64,000 bases of DNA, taken from NCBI GenBank assembly GCA_008921705.1, contig VFFE01008918.1, positions 2,137,028 to 2,201,027 of the forward strand, written 5' to 3'. This document shows, piece by piece, positions 38,066 to 49,500 of the stretch. The notes beneath the pieces are model-generated. The model saw only the letters and a program-made list of their open reading frames with translations, made no database searches and was not told the origin of the DNA. The stretch is from Burhinus oedicnemus (lineage: Eukaryota; Chordata; Aves; Charadriiformes; Burhinidae). Positions within the stretch are counted from its first letter, which is position 1. The number at the start of each line of letters is the position of its first letter. A program made the translations under genes and the position numbers.

Positions 38066-40277
38066 AGTGCTCTTCTGAAGTCTGTGAAGTTTCTGACTCC
38101 TCAAAAGTACATATTAATGCTCCATTTTTATACATCACAGGTATTTCTACTGAGTTGAGTTTCTTTCACCCATTGCTGGCAGTGGTGTTCTTGATAGCCA
38201 CCACTGTACAAGCCCTCAACTGCAGGCTACCATGCAGTCAGACTAAAAATGCTGTTTATCTTGCTAACATTAGTTTCTCATTAGTTCTAAAGATGGATTA
38301 TGTGATAGTGTTGATAGCTAAAGGCATTTTGGGAAGACTTGCTCCCATCAAGTCTAATTCACACATAAGTGAATCTTTCTGAAAACAGTTTTGTCTACGC
38401 CAGCACTTGAACAATTTTAAGTACAGCAGCAGCAATTTTAAATGTACAGATATAATTTCTTAGCGCAGCAAGGTTCTCTGACTGCTGTGCGCATTTCAGA
38501 TATTCTCCAAACACATTGCAGCCAGAGAGAATAAACGTAGCAGGTGACATTATTATATGGGCCAGAAGCTGAGATAATTATTTAATTCACATCCTAGGAA
38601 AAAGCAATGATAAGAAAAAAGAGCTCTGGTAACATCTTTGTAAGATTCTTCTTCACAAAGTTCAGAGAGAACCAAGAACATCAGTGCCCTATTTTTCTTT
38701 CCAGAAAAGTGGAGTCTTTTCTCAGCACTTTAACAAGGCAAGAATTCAAGGATGCGCTTTTTATAAAAGAAAGAAATTTCAGCCTTCAAAATACCTGCAC
38801 TTCTCAGCATGGGAAAGTTTGTTTGGTTTTTTTTCTGTGCTATGCTATCCCTGTTGTAAGCAAGAGAAAGAGAGGGTAATCAAAGTTACCTGCTTCTGCT
38901 GAAAACTAGAATTCTATTATCATTACATGTTTTTCATGTTTGCTGGTCTGCTTATAATCAGCAGCAGCAGAGTTAAAACATTCCCTCTGACTCAAATAAT
39001 ATCAGTGAAGATCCCAGCTAAACCAAGCAGCCACAGAGTGGTCCAAATATCTACCCTGCTGATGTAATTTCTCAAGATCACTATTTTACAGAAAATTTAG
39101 CTGTCAGTGTTTATTCAGCATAACCCTGACTGTTAAAAGCCTGCTAACAGGATACATTTAATCTTCTCTACTGATGCACAGACTTGGTATCTACATTGCC
39201 CTACACCAGTTCAGCCACCTTTGGACTGCTTCTTACTACTGATGCTCCAGGTGTCTGGTTTTCTGTAGTAAGTGCCTTTAAGAGTGGAAAAGAAAGTCCC
39301 CATAATTTTCTCTCCTCTCTGCATTTGTATGTTTACACTTACAAACTTTTGACAGTAGCTGCCACCATACATCAGTTCTGCTGCCAGGGGAGTAAAGGAA
39401 AATTTTAATATGGAATTATGGTTAAAACAGAGAATTCAGCTGAGATCACACACTTTCAGTGGCAATACCGTAGATGAACGCATTTACAAATAGATGGATG
39501 ATGTTCAATATCACAAATAACAATAAAATGAAAGAAGGTTTTGGTCTTCCTTTGAAGTGCCTTTACTATGCAAATGATCTGCTTTAGGCTTAGTTCTACA
39601 GACAGTTCCCTTGTTGCATGTTTGTGTGGCCTCAGAAGCCGGAGTGCTGTATCACAAGTTGGTATTTTCATGGTGTCAGATTGCACCTCGTCTAATTCCA
39701 TGTCACGGTAAATTATGGGTGTCTGGGTCCTGCAGCATTTACAGCTTTAAAAAGCCAAACTACGCAATTGTGGTGTGTACTAGGTGGTACCGCAGAGCTC
39801 TGACCTTGATATGTAATTTAAGTAACTTTCAATGCATTAACAGTAACTGATGGAAGTATTTAGTAGTGTCACAGGCAATAGAGAAGATATAATCTCTCTT
39901 ATATTTTACAAAATGGAGTTCTGCTACAAAGTAGAAAGTAAAGCAGATACAGTGTTGTACGGAAAGCTGGCTGGCATAATCTCTTCCATAAGCTTCTACT
40001 ATAGTGTTATTTATATCCTTCTGTTGGTATGTTAGTCATTTTCAGGGTTATAAATGGAACATCCAAAATATGTCACAGAGGCTAAATGAATTCTCCAACG
40101 ATTCCTACGTATATGCCTCAATTTATGTCACATAGAAGACAGCAACACTTGTGGTACTTTGTAAAAACCTTTATTTTGCATCTAGGGAAATCAGGGCAGG
40201 TCCAAGCTCTGTCTATGACAATAAAATAAATATTTTTCCGCTCAACCAGCTGGCTTCAGAAATGCCATCATACATGG

Positions 40278-41519
40278 TGATATGGTTTAACCCCAGCTGG
40301 CAACTAGGTCCATGCAGCTGTTCACTCACTTCCCCCGCACCCCAGTAGGATAGGGAGAAGAGGGAGAAAAAGGAAAAAACTCGTGGATTGAGATAAAAAC
40401 AGTTTAATAGAACAGTAATGGAAGAGGGAAATAAATAAATATAATAATGATGGTAAAAGAATATACAAAATGAGTGATGTAATTCAACTACTCACCATCT
40501 GATGATCAATTGCCCAGCCTGTCTCAAGCAGTGATCACGGATTCCTGCCCCCTGGCCAACCCCTATTTATATACTGAGCAGGATGTCTATAGTATGGAAT
40601 ATTCCTTTAGCCAGCTTGTCCTGTCTATGCTCCCTCTCAGCTTCTATGGGAAGCTGAAAGAGCCCTTGACTTAATATAAGCATTACTTAGCAACAACTGA
40701 AACAATATGTTTTATCAACATTATTCTTACATGTTCTGGTTTGAAGTAAAACAGGACCAATTTTGTTCAGTAACTTTACTTGTTAGCTAGGCCTCTTCTA
40801 ACTGCTGAAATTAGCAGCACGTTGTGCAGAAAACTGTTCACTCTCAGAGTGATAAGACCCATGTTTATAGCTGGTGCCAAGGAATGATATGTAGAAAGGC
40901 TCTTGCTTATACTTATTGCTATAACAATCAAGGCCAGACAACTTTGTTACTTGCCCCAGTTGGAGGGCCGGAAGTGGAAAAGCGTAGAGGAGTCACACCT
41001 GGAGTGGACAGCACAGGTGACCCAAAACTGACCAACAGGGTATTCCATCCCATCTGCCTCATGCTCGGTATAAAAGCTGAGGGATCAAAGGGTCAGCATT
41101 CTTTCTTCAATGGCCAGCATCCGAGGAGGACTCTGTCTCTGTGTGCCTTTGATCCCGACCCTGAATCCAGATCTGGAATCCTGTTCCCATCCATCACGTA
41201 GTCCAGTCTGGACTTCCCCAGTGCCTGCTGGTGACGTGATTGTCATCCTGGGAGCTTGATATGGTTTTGCACATATTTAATTATTTTCTTTTTATTATTT
41301 TATTATTAATATTTCATTAAAGTAGTTTAGTTTCTTCTAAACTCTTGAGTATCTCTTTTTCTCTCTCTCTCCTGCGTCCCTTCGGAAAAGGAGCAGGAGA
41401 GAGCAAGCATCTGTTGTTCCACCTGATTGGGCCAATCTGGCCCAAACCACGATATCATATCAAACCACACAGCAGCTACTAGGAAGAAGATTAACTCTAT
41501 CCTAGCTGAAACCAGGACA
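40278..41519 (-). mobile_element. ERV solo LTR (minus strand), split by another LTR
   Basis: Solo LTR on the minus strand with the terminal TG..CA signature: TGTCCTGGTTTCAGCTAGG at its 5' end (41519 going down) and GGTTAAACCATATCA at its 3' end (40278). It is flanked by a perfect 5-bp target-site duplication, CATGG at 40273-40277 and CATGG at 41520-41524, which fixes both boundaries. In LTR sense it has a TATA box (TATATAAATAGGGG, around 40560-40573). A downstream CTATTAAACTG segment (around 40399-40410) may serve as the polyadenylation region. It is interrupted between 40731 and about 41455 by an unrelated plus-strand LTR; removing that rejoins ..CAACATTATTCTTACA to ATCAAACCACACAGC. It has no internal genes. 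The 5-bp duplication fits avian ERVL-type elements, but the class is inferred. Confidence 0.9.
40732..41454 (+). mobile_element. second ERV solo LTR (plus strand), nested
   Basis: Starts TGTTCTGGTTTGAAGTAAAA and ends near GGCCCAAACCACGATA, where relatives end ACGACA. It has a clear TATA box (TATAAAA, 41069-41075), an ATTAAA polyadenylation-type signal at 41316-41321 and a pyrimidine-rich CTCTCTCTCTCC stretch at about 41359-41372 in the presumed U5. The flanking pentamers TTACA (40727-40731) and TCATA (41455-41459) agree at 3 of 5 positions, a plausible decayed target duplication. It sits inside the minus-strand LTR 40278-41519 and is therefore the younger insertion. It belongs to a different LTR family from its host. 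The frame 40824-41201 inside it is incidental. Confidence 0.82.
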
Positions 41520-41540
41520 CATGGAATAAATTGTTACGGT

Positions 41541-42126
41541 TGTTATGGTTTCAGTTGGGACAGAGTTAGCTTTCTCACTAACAGCTGGTATGGTGCTGTG
41601 TTTTGGATTTGGGATGGGAAAGCCTGTCGATAGCACACTGTTGTCTTTGGTTGCTGCTAAGTAGCCAAGGCCTTTTCTGCTTCTCACACCACCCTGCCAG
41701 TGAGTAGGCTGGGGGTGCACAAAAAGTTGGGAGGGGACACAGCTGGACACAGTTCACCCCAACTGACCAAAGGAATGTTCCATGCCATTAGATGTCATGC
41801 TCAGCATGTAAAGCTGGGGGAAGAAGAAGGAAAGGGGGGATGTTCGGAGTGATGGCATTTGTCTTCCCAACTAACTGTTACTCATGATGGAGCCCTGCTT
41901 TCCTGGAGATGGCTTAACACCTGTCTGTAGAAGGGAAACAGTGAATGAATTCCTTGTTTTGCTTTGCTTGCATGCATGGCTTTTGCTCTACCTGTTAAAC
42001 TGTCTTTATCTCAACCCACAAGTTTTTGCTCACTTTTAGTCTTCTGATTGTCTCCCCCATCCAAAGTTGGGGAAGTGAGTGAGTAGCTGTGTGGTGCTAG
42101 TTGCTGGCTGGGGTTAAACCATGACA
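41541..42126 (+). mobile_element. third ERV solo LTR (plus strand), head-to-head with the first
   Basis: Starts TGTTATGGTTTCAGTTGGG and ends GGGGTTAAACCATGACA, with the order of blocks typical of a widespread avian LTR. These include GGCCTTTTCTGCTTCTCAC, GGCTGGGGGTGCACAA, ATGTTCGGAGTGATGGC, CCTTGTTTTGCTTTGCTTG and TTAAACTGTCTTTATCTCA. The TATA region is decayed (AGCATGTAAAGC, around 41802-41813). It belongs to the same lineage as the LTRs at 40278-41519 and 4524-5592, but a different subfamily. Flanking pentamers ACGGT and ACTGA are only partly alike. It lies 21 bp from the 5' end of the minus-strand LTR. Confidence 0.88.
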
Positions 42127-43640
42127 ACTGACTTGTATATAATGAAAAAACCCCACCCATTTTTTTATTGTAAGTATTTTTATTATGAAGAATCACCATC
42201 ATAGGTCAAAGGTGATAGGTCAAAGAAGCATTTTTAACTTGGCTTAATGAAAATGGTTAAGGTCCTTGGAACACATACCATATTTTTCTGTGACTGTCCA
42301 TAATGTGGTTCTTTGCTGCAGTGTTACCACAGGAAGAGGGGATTTTGACTGACTGAATTTGTACTACTTGGAACAGAAAGATTTTAGATCTGATACAGAA
42401 GTAATTATTTTCTACCAAAAACAGTACTTCAATTTTTAAAAAGCAATAGTAAACCAGGTTTGGAGGTTAGCTACAGGAGGAGTTTAGTTTCTATGGAATG
42501 CATGCCCCACATATGCTGATTGTCAAACTCCCTTCCCCTCAAGATGAAGACATTTAAAGATCCTCCACACTTAAAACAATAATGCAGACCCCAAATTCCT
42601 AATCCTGTGTTTCACAGTGAATTTCACACTCACTAACTCTAGGAAAGTTCCTAAACTTTAGGTGATTTCACTCGTTCTTTGGTGTAAGAAGAAGATCCCA
42701 AGGCTGAATATGGCCGAAAGAGGATTCAAAAAGTATTATTTATTCCCCAAAAATGATAGTTGCCTGACCAAGTCTTCTTATATCAAAAAGTGCTGGAACT
42801 CATGAAACGATGTCAAAAAATCTCCTCTTTCACATAGAACCCTATCCTTCTATTAATGGCAGGTAAATTTTTCAAAAGCCATTACCTGGTTTAACAGCCT
42901 AAATCACATTTTAGAGGTGACTTTAGCATTTAATAACTCAGCCTTACTTTGAAAGGAACTTGGAAGCTACATGTCATCTGTTTCTGCCCTTTTGAAAATC
43001 ACATCTTGCACTTAATGTAATCTTTAGGCACCTTGGAAAAGCTGGTTTTAAATCCTTTTTTAAAATGTCACACTTGTAAGGGTACTTCTAAACTATGGGA
43101 GCTAGAAGCTGCCTGGGGTACATTCCCTTCCTCTTTCCCTCCATGTTAAAGCAATATCTGAGCAAATGTTTTTCATCTGTTCCTTCATGGAAAGGCAATG
43201 ACATGCGTGTACCAGGAAAATGGATCAAAATATTTTTTATATGTATACAGTATGATGTGTATGTGGAAATGCATGAAGACGAGGCAGAAGAGTGGAATGG
43301 ATATTAGGTACATTAATGCATTTGACTGGCTTGCTAAAACCAAAATGAGTTTGTAAAATGCAGAGGGTGAATACAGTTGCTGGCATGATTGATTTGCCTG
43401 GCTTATCTGTAATGATCTAGCTACAGTTGCAGCTATAGTGCTTTACCAGGTTTTTTGTGTGATACGTCTCTAATATTCACCTCACCTGAAATCACTTATG
43501 CTGGAATATGAGGGAGACTATTACCGTTAATAAGCTATCAGTGTTTCTGCAGGATGCATGACAGCTGCAAAGAATAGAGTAAAACTTTGAAAACAAATGG
43601 TGTGACTTCAGTTCTGTAAAGACCTTATCCATTTGCTTCA
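42127..43640. other. unique DNA
   Basis: No gene or repeat recognised. Confidence 0.5.
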
Positions 43641-43740
43641 TACTCTGAATGCTGAATACCCCTATTGGCTCTCGTTGGACTATTTACTGTGTGGTTAAGG
43701 ATGCACATGAATCTTTTTAGGATAAGGGCCTGTAGCCCTT
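43641..43740 (+). repeat. ancient amniote repeat relic (CATTGACTTCAATGG type)
   Basis: Carries CCCCTATTGGCTCTCGTTGGACTAT-like, then GTGGTTAAGGATGCACATGAA, then TTTTTAGGATAAGGGCCT, each segment separately diverged. The order matches the half-site of the same old repeat type as 17900-18028 (centre, GGACTACTCA, TTAAG-GCACATG, CAGGATCAGGGCC). It is non-coding and heavily diverged. Confidence 0.5.
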
Positions 43741-44089
43741 ATGCAAGTTACCCTCTACCTTGTCTGTTCTATAGAGACCAATAAAACTCTGTATAGCACA
43801 AGGATGCACATGTGTGTAATGCAGTTATTGGTCTGGGCCTATACAGTCAGTAATTCTTTACCCAATGTTAAAACTGTGGCGTTGCTGCAGTTGGGTTTTT
43901 TATGAATGATAGGAACTAGAATGAAATTTAGATAGCTGAAATGGTATAAGCAATGATCATATTTAGAAACACAGTAGCTTACAGCATACCAGCACTGCAA
44001 TGCTACAAATGCTGTGTTAATGCTGGTAGACTGCTGTTGTGACTAGAATCAGGCTTTTCGTCAAGAAAAGAGATATTTCTTGGTATTAC

Positions 44090-44440
44090 AGGGTCACACC
44101 CTACTGTCAAGTCTTAAGTAGCACTCTGCATTGATCTCAGTGGGTAGTTGTGTTTAAAAATTGATGGCATGACCTGGCCCTTAATATGGAGTGACATCTG
44201 AAAGGAACATACAGATTTTGCTTCTCTCTGCACAGTGAAAAAAAGGAGAGGAGGAAGGAGGACGAAATACAACAGGCCTCATGCTATCTTGACGTATGTG
44301 GAGGGCACAAAAGTTTAAGCAGTACTAATACCTTGAGTCTCAGCTGCCTAATAACCAATATTACCTTAGTTTATTTCCACTGACTTCAATGAAGTTGCAT
44401 TAGATTCACATCTTTGTTAATGCAATCAGAATCTAGTTGA
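44090..44440. repeat. two further ancient TTGACTTCAATGG-type repeat relics
   Basis: The first, about 44090-44180, has CTGCATTGATCTCAGTGGG and a terminal GACCTGGCCCTTAA. The second, about 44365-44440, has CCACTGACTTCAATGAAGTT, then AGATTCACATC, then AATCAGAATCTAG. Both patterns are common in reptile and bird intergenic DNA as very old dispersed repeats. I cannot assign a library name. The DNA between them is unassigned. Confidence 0.45.
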
Positions 44441-46276
44441 CTATATATCTGCAATTTGAGATACAAATTAAGAAACATTTCTACAAAAAATGAAGTAGGT
44501 TTTATACAGAGCGGTTTTTGTTCAATGCACATATTGCTATATTAATCCACACAAATCTTAGAAGTATGCACAAATGAGATTGCACATTAAAAAAATTTAT
44601 TTCTTGTTATTTCAGAAAAACATACATTCTTTACCTATTTGGTACAAAAAGTACTACACCTTGTGAAGATATTGGGACAAATCTACAATGACAAGGGTGT
44701 GAAATTAACATGGGGTAACAGAAACTAGTGTTGGTCCTTTTATTTCACACCAGAAATATGTTTTAAATACACTTGGAGTTAAATGCAGAAATATTTTCAT
44801 GAAAAAAATATTTGAAGCACCCCATAAATACTTTGTTAATGAAAGGATTTTGGGTTTGGAAGCAGAGCCTGAAGAGTTACATTAATATTTCCAACTATTC
44901 TTCTCAGGTTGGAAACTTATGGATATTGCACACCCTTTGGGCTGCAAGTTTGATGCATTGAGTCTGGATCTCACCAAACACTTTTCTATCAATCTTAAAA
45001 CTTACAACAAACTGTAATGTATTTGTTTATTATTTGACCAGAGAATAACTTCTGAAAGCTTTGTCTACTCTTACTCAAATTCAACTTCTCCATAAGCTAT
45101 TTGTCTTGCTCATGTGTTATACAGTTTCAATAAGCTTCCATTTTTCTTCAACAACCAACGATGTTTTATTTTATTAAAGACTTAAATTCAGCCTCTCAAC
45201 CATACTGTAATTATTTTGATCTTCCTGATTTGCTTCTCCTCACACCAAAATCTGCACATGAACTTGTACCACATAGCAAGCCTACATATTCAGTGTGATC
45301 AGAATCATATCATCTCCGTTCCTTGGTTTTGGGTTTTTTTTCCTTTGTCTTACCAAACCGTGTTTTCTGGTTCAAATTACAATATGAATACAATGTAGGC
45401 AGAGGGATGTAGGCAATGAAGATTAAAAATAAGTCACTGAGCTCACTCTAACTTCCTCAATGTCAAAAAATGTGCCTTTGTAAACCCTTTGGGACTGCCT
45501 GAACAATACTTGCATATTCTAGGCCTTATGTCAGCCTGATACCCATCTGTCTATTCGCTTGAGTCAGTCTCTCCTGTCCTTTCTGGTATCACTCCCTCTG
45601 CTGTTGGGGAACGGGAGAGGAATGGCTCTGAACAGCACAATTTCCCTTCATTTTGTTCGAAGGTGAGATCCTCTGGGCATATCTCCCTGCAAGGTACTCT
45701 AACCCTATCTGCATGCTGCTGTAAGATACTTTTGTGCTAATTCTAAAAGAAACAAGTCAGCACCCAACATTTTAAATAGCCTTCAGTATCACTACTGTCT
45801 TTGAATAATTTAGATCATAGCCCTGACTCCAACTTGCAAATAAACAGTTTTGATAAATCTTAGTACAGGGGATGAGGTTTTGTAGTATGCACAGCACAAA
45901 ATTTGCAGCCAAGTCAGAAGATAAGAGGAAGAGGTAACTTCAAGCCCTTCTTCTGGTTCTGAACCACCCTAGAACTAAAGATGTGTCTGGCACATTTTGA
46001 ACCTCTACAGGATTTCCCTGTGAGGCACAGCACTACACACATTCTCTGAAGTGTGACGTGGCCTTACTTTGATGTGTCCTTCCTTTGGCACCGTATCTGA
46101 ACCAGACTTTTGGAGGAGGGATGATCAGTGAAGTAACTGCTCACTCTAGGAATCAAGGCTGAGACCCACGGGCAAGCCATTGTGCAAAGCTGCTACTCAT
46201 GAGCATTTTGTGATCATCCTACATAGAGGTGTGCATATCTAGCATCCACCATGATCATGAAAATAGCTACATACTT
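44441..46276. other. unique DNA
   Basis: No gene or repeat recognised. Confidence 0.5.
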
Positions 46277-46364
46277 CTGTAAACATCAGAACACACACAT
46301 ATTTTCTTTGTTTTTTTTCTCTGTAAACATCAGAACACACACATATTTTCTTTGTTTTTTTTCT
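46277..46364. repeat. exact 44-bp tandem duplication
   Basis: The unit starting CTGTAAACATCAGAACACAC and ending in TTTGTTTTTTTTCT occurs twice back to back (46277-46320 and 46321-46364) with no difference. The identity implies a very recent event or an assembly artefact. Confidence 0.97.
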
Positions 46365-46480
46365 CTGCAGTAAAGAAGCAATACACTTTGTTCCTCCCTA
46401 TCATCATATAATCTGTAAGCGACATAACAAACACTAAAATTGCATATGTACCACAAGCACCCTCACTGTGCCATTCCCTG

Positions 46481-46587
46481 TTTTTGTTTTTGTTTTTGTT
46501 TTTGTTTTTGTTTTTGTTTTTTTTTTTGTTTGTTTTTTTGTTTTGTTTTTGTTTTTGTTTTTGTTTTTGTTTTTGTTTTTGTTTTTT
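46481..46587. repeat. (TTTTTG)n microsatellite
   Basis: About 107 bases of TTTTTG units with irregular T runs in the middle. Its translation (repeated Cys-Phe, or Lys-Thr on the other strand) produces the artefactual frames 46440-46847 and 46463-46672. Confidence 0.97.
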
Positions 46588-49500
46588 TCTTTAACAATTT
46601 AGAAATTCTGCTGGCTGTGCAGTCAGTCCTGGGATGGTTTGTTCGGAAATCCAGAATTTGGTTGGCAAACATGCATGAGCTGATTAGTGTCTGGCTGCAT
46701 CTTCCTGCCCGCTGTGTGAGACAAGCAGAACATGTAGCAACCTGGTGCCTGGAGGACCAAACAAAGGATGCAATTCCCAGGCAACATGCTTTATTGGCTT
46801 CCTGTAGGATGCTGCTATCTCTGCATCCCTTATTTCTCTTGAACTAGTAGGCTCAAATGTTACTGGGAGAGAACTGATAGGCAGACAAAACACCTGCACA
46901 GAGCAGGATTGCACAAAACTGCTTTCCTTAGGAAACCAAGGTAGGCAGAAACTAATATCTGATTATTTTGATAGGCCATGCTGCTTCTTGGTCACTTTGA
47001 GCAGAGGGAATATGTTCCAGAAAGGGAATCTCTTGGCCTCCTCTAGCTTCAATGGGAAATTCTTGGTCTGTTCTGATGTTATCCAGCAACTGCATTTGTC
47101 ACCTGATTTCAGGTAGGTGTCTGAGCAGGCGAAAAATATTACAAGTCTCCTTTGGAGTTTTCAGAAATAGCTGTTATCATCTGACATCATTATATTCTTA
47201 TTTGGGGAGGGTTGATGATATGAATATAGCTACTCAGCTTTATAGCTGAAGTATAAAGTATATCAAAGAAAATATCTACTACTGTCTGGCAATTATTTTC
47301 TTAATGCATACAATGCTGTCTTCTGAATAATCACTAAATCAGTATGGACTGCCCAAAGTCTTATGCATCTAAGAATCTGGTGGCCTGTACTGTTATGATA
47401 GTAGTCTTCAATTTTTGTTCAGTTTATGTCCCTAAACTAGCAGATACTTCTGCATGCAAACAGCCAGATTTTTGGGAGATGACGTATGCAGTGTAGTGCT
47501 TGTCTATTAGACTGTCCTTGGATAAAAAATAGTAAAAAACCTCTCTAGTTTTCTCCCTGAATACCTGTTTAGATGTTTGTTCTCTGATTGTCCTCATGAC
47601 TTTTTTTTTTTCTGGAGTTCACAATGGCTTAGTTTCATCAGAAAAGAAGGTAGTAATATTTTCAGTGTAAACACAGTCACTACCTGTCTTCCCTGATTTT
47701 TATTTAAGTCTTATCAAAGTGTGTGATCTTATTTTATCTATATTATCTGCACAACAAAGGCAACCCTGCCTTGGCTAATATATTTACCACCTTTTAGAAG
47801 AGTGCAAAAACTGTAAACTCAGGCAAAAACTGTTTGGGAATTTAGGTTACTCATTTTATTGGCGACCTATCTCTAACTGTCAGTCTCTAAAGAATGATCA
47901 CTGCTCAGTTGGATACTACATTCAGGAAAGAAAGAACAACAAAAACCTCAGGAGACTGAAAATTAAGTGAGCAGTGATGCCTTAATAATACAGTCCGGAA
48001 TCATACAGCAAAGTTCCAGATAGAAGAAGAAAGTAATTTACTCTTGTGTTATGAGCATGGCCTTTTTTTCTTTTTAGGTAGTCCTTTACTTGTTATGTAC
48101 ACTTTGTTGATTGTCTAGTTCTATTTATTGAAAAAGGAGCTTAGACACCTAATATACTTGGCCTGAATTGTCCAGTTGGGGCTGGATACTTGCTCTGGAG
48201 GTGCTGTGGCACTTAAACCATGTGAGCAATCCTGCACTTGATTTGTGAGACCCATGAAAACACATAATTTATTGGTATTCATTAAGATTCTTTCCTTAAA
48301 TATCTCACATAATTTATCACAGAACCTGCCAGACAAGTCAGGCAATAGCAAAAATAACATTTTACGAATACTTTGGAGACACCCCAGCTATCAGGAAACA
48401 ACAACCTCCACTATGTTTATTTCCTCTTCAATAGTGATTATTGCTCCTGAACAGGATTGTCTACTTTTCTCAGTAAGAAATATTTTCCTCATGCTACAAA
48501 ATAAGGAGAGGTTTCTGGGTTTAGTGCTGATATACCGTCTCACATGCAAGTTCAGCCATTTTAAAGGTAATAAATAACCACATGTAGGACGTAAAGAACA
48601 ACCCTCTTAGGAGTGAAGATTGAATACGCCACACATCTAATGAATGGCTGCCTGTCTCATGCTGCTGTATGAACAGGAATACCTACTGTACTGTATAGCT
48701 GATCTTCAGGCTACTGCAGAGCTTAAATGTTCATATAGAGTGTCATTATTCCCTTAGACAATACTTGTACTTATCTTTCTCTGCTTTTATTTCCCTATGT
48801 TATACCGTGCATTTTGGGAATTCTTCAGTACTGCATATCTGAAAAAAACATATCTCAATATACTGTTTAAAATGTGGTTCTCAACCAAGATTTTTAAAAT
48901 TAAACCCAAAGGAACAGAGTGAAGAGAAATAAAATTCTGGTTTTGCACTGATTGAAAACTACTCTTGTATAATTCTCATTTTCCTCTACTAAGATAACAT
49001 AATTTACATTTCTGTTTGCCTCTTTTTTCTTTTCCTAGTGCTTCTTTTCAGAAGGAGGAAACAATATTCCTTTTCCTTGTGGGTATTCTGGGACTAATGA
49101 CAAAACATTGTATATTTCAACAGAAAATTACTCAGCTCTCACACAAAAAAAATGTTTTGTGCGTGTGGCCTTATGATAATTAATATGAGAAAGGTGTCTT
49201 AAGCCATCTCTCAGATCTCAGTGTTATCACTCCCATATATAATCCAAATGTTTTATTATTTATTAATATTGTTATATTTTATACCTTAATCCATGTCATT
49301 ATATGATAAAATCATTGCTTAAATTTTTTTCAGAATCTCGTCAAAGTAACATATAATAGCTATGTACCCTATTTGCCAAGTTCCTAGTGCATTCATGTTC
49401 CTTAACTAAGAGCAGTGTTTTAACATATCAATAAACTTATATTCATAAGTGCATCCTAAATAGTTCCCAACACAGATCTTCTGTTTAAGGTGCTTTTTCT

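Larger units (their letters stand above)
28001..40277. other. unique AT-rich DNA with simple repeats
   Basis: No gene recognised. It contains palindromic CA/TA sequence at 32295-32322, a (GT)n run at 38048-38065, a small perfect-looking hairpin at 31408-31430 and a possible MIR-like relic at about 35200-35310. The longest frame, 38017-38382 (121 codons), begins over the GT run and is judged to be chance. Confidence 0.45.

Noticed and set aside
38017..38382. 121-codon plus-strand frame, the longest outside repeats
   Set aside because: It begins over a GT microsatellite (repeated Cys-Val), has no recognisable domain and no flanking splice or promoter context; chance in AT-rich DNA.
40824..41201. 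125-codon frame
   Set aside because: It lies wholly inside the nested plus-strand LTR and crosses its TATA region; not a gene.
41541..42126. Possible full provirus made of the LTRs at 40.3-42.1 kb
   Set aside because: The two related LTRs are in opposite orientation with 21 bp between them and no gag, pol or env sequence, so they are separate solo LTRs.
46440..46847. 135-codon frame starting in a Cys-Phe repeat
   Set aside because: The first half is a translation of the (TTTTTG)n array, and the rest has no family resemblance.
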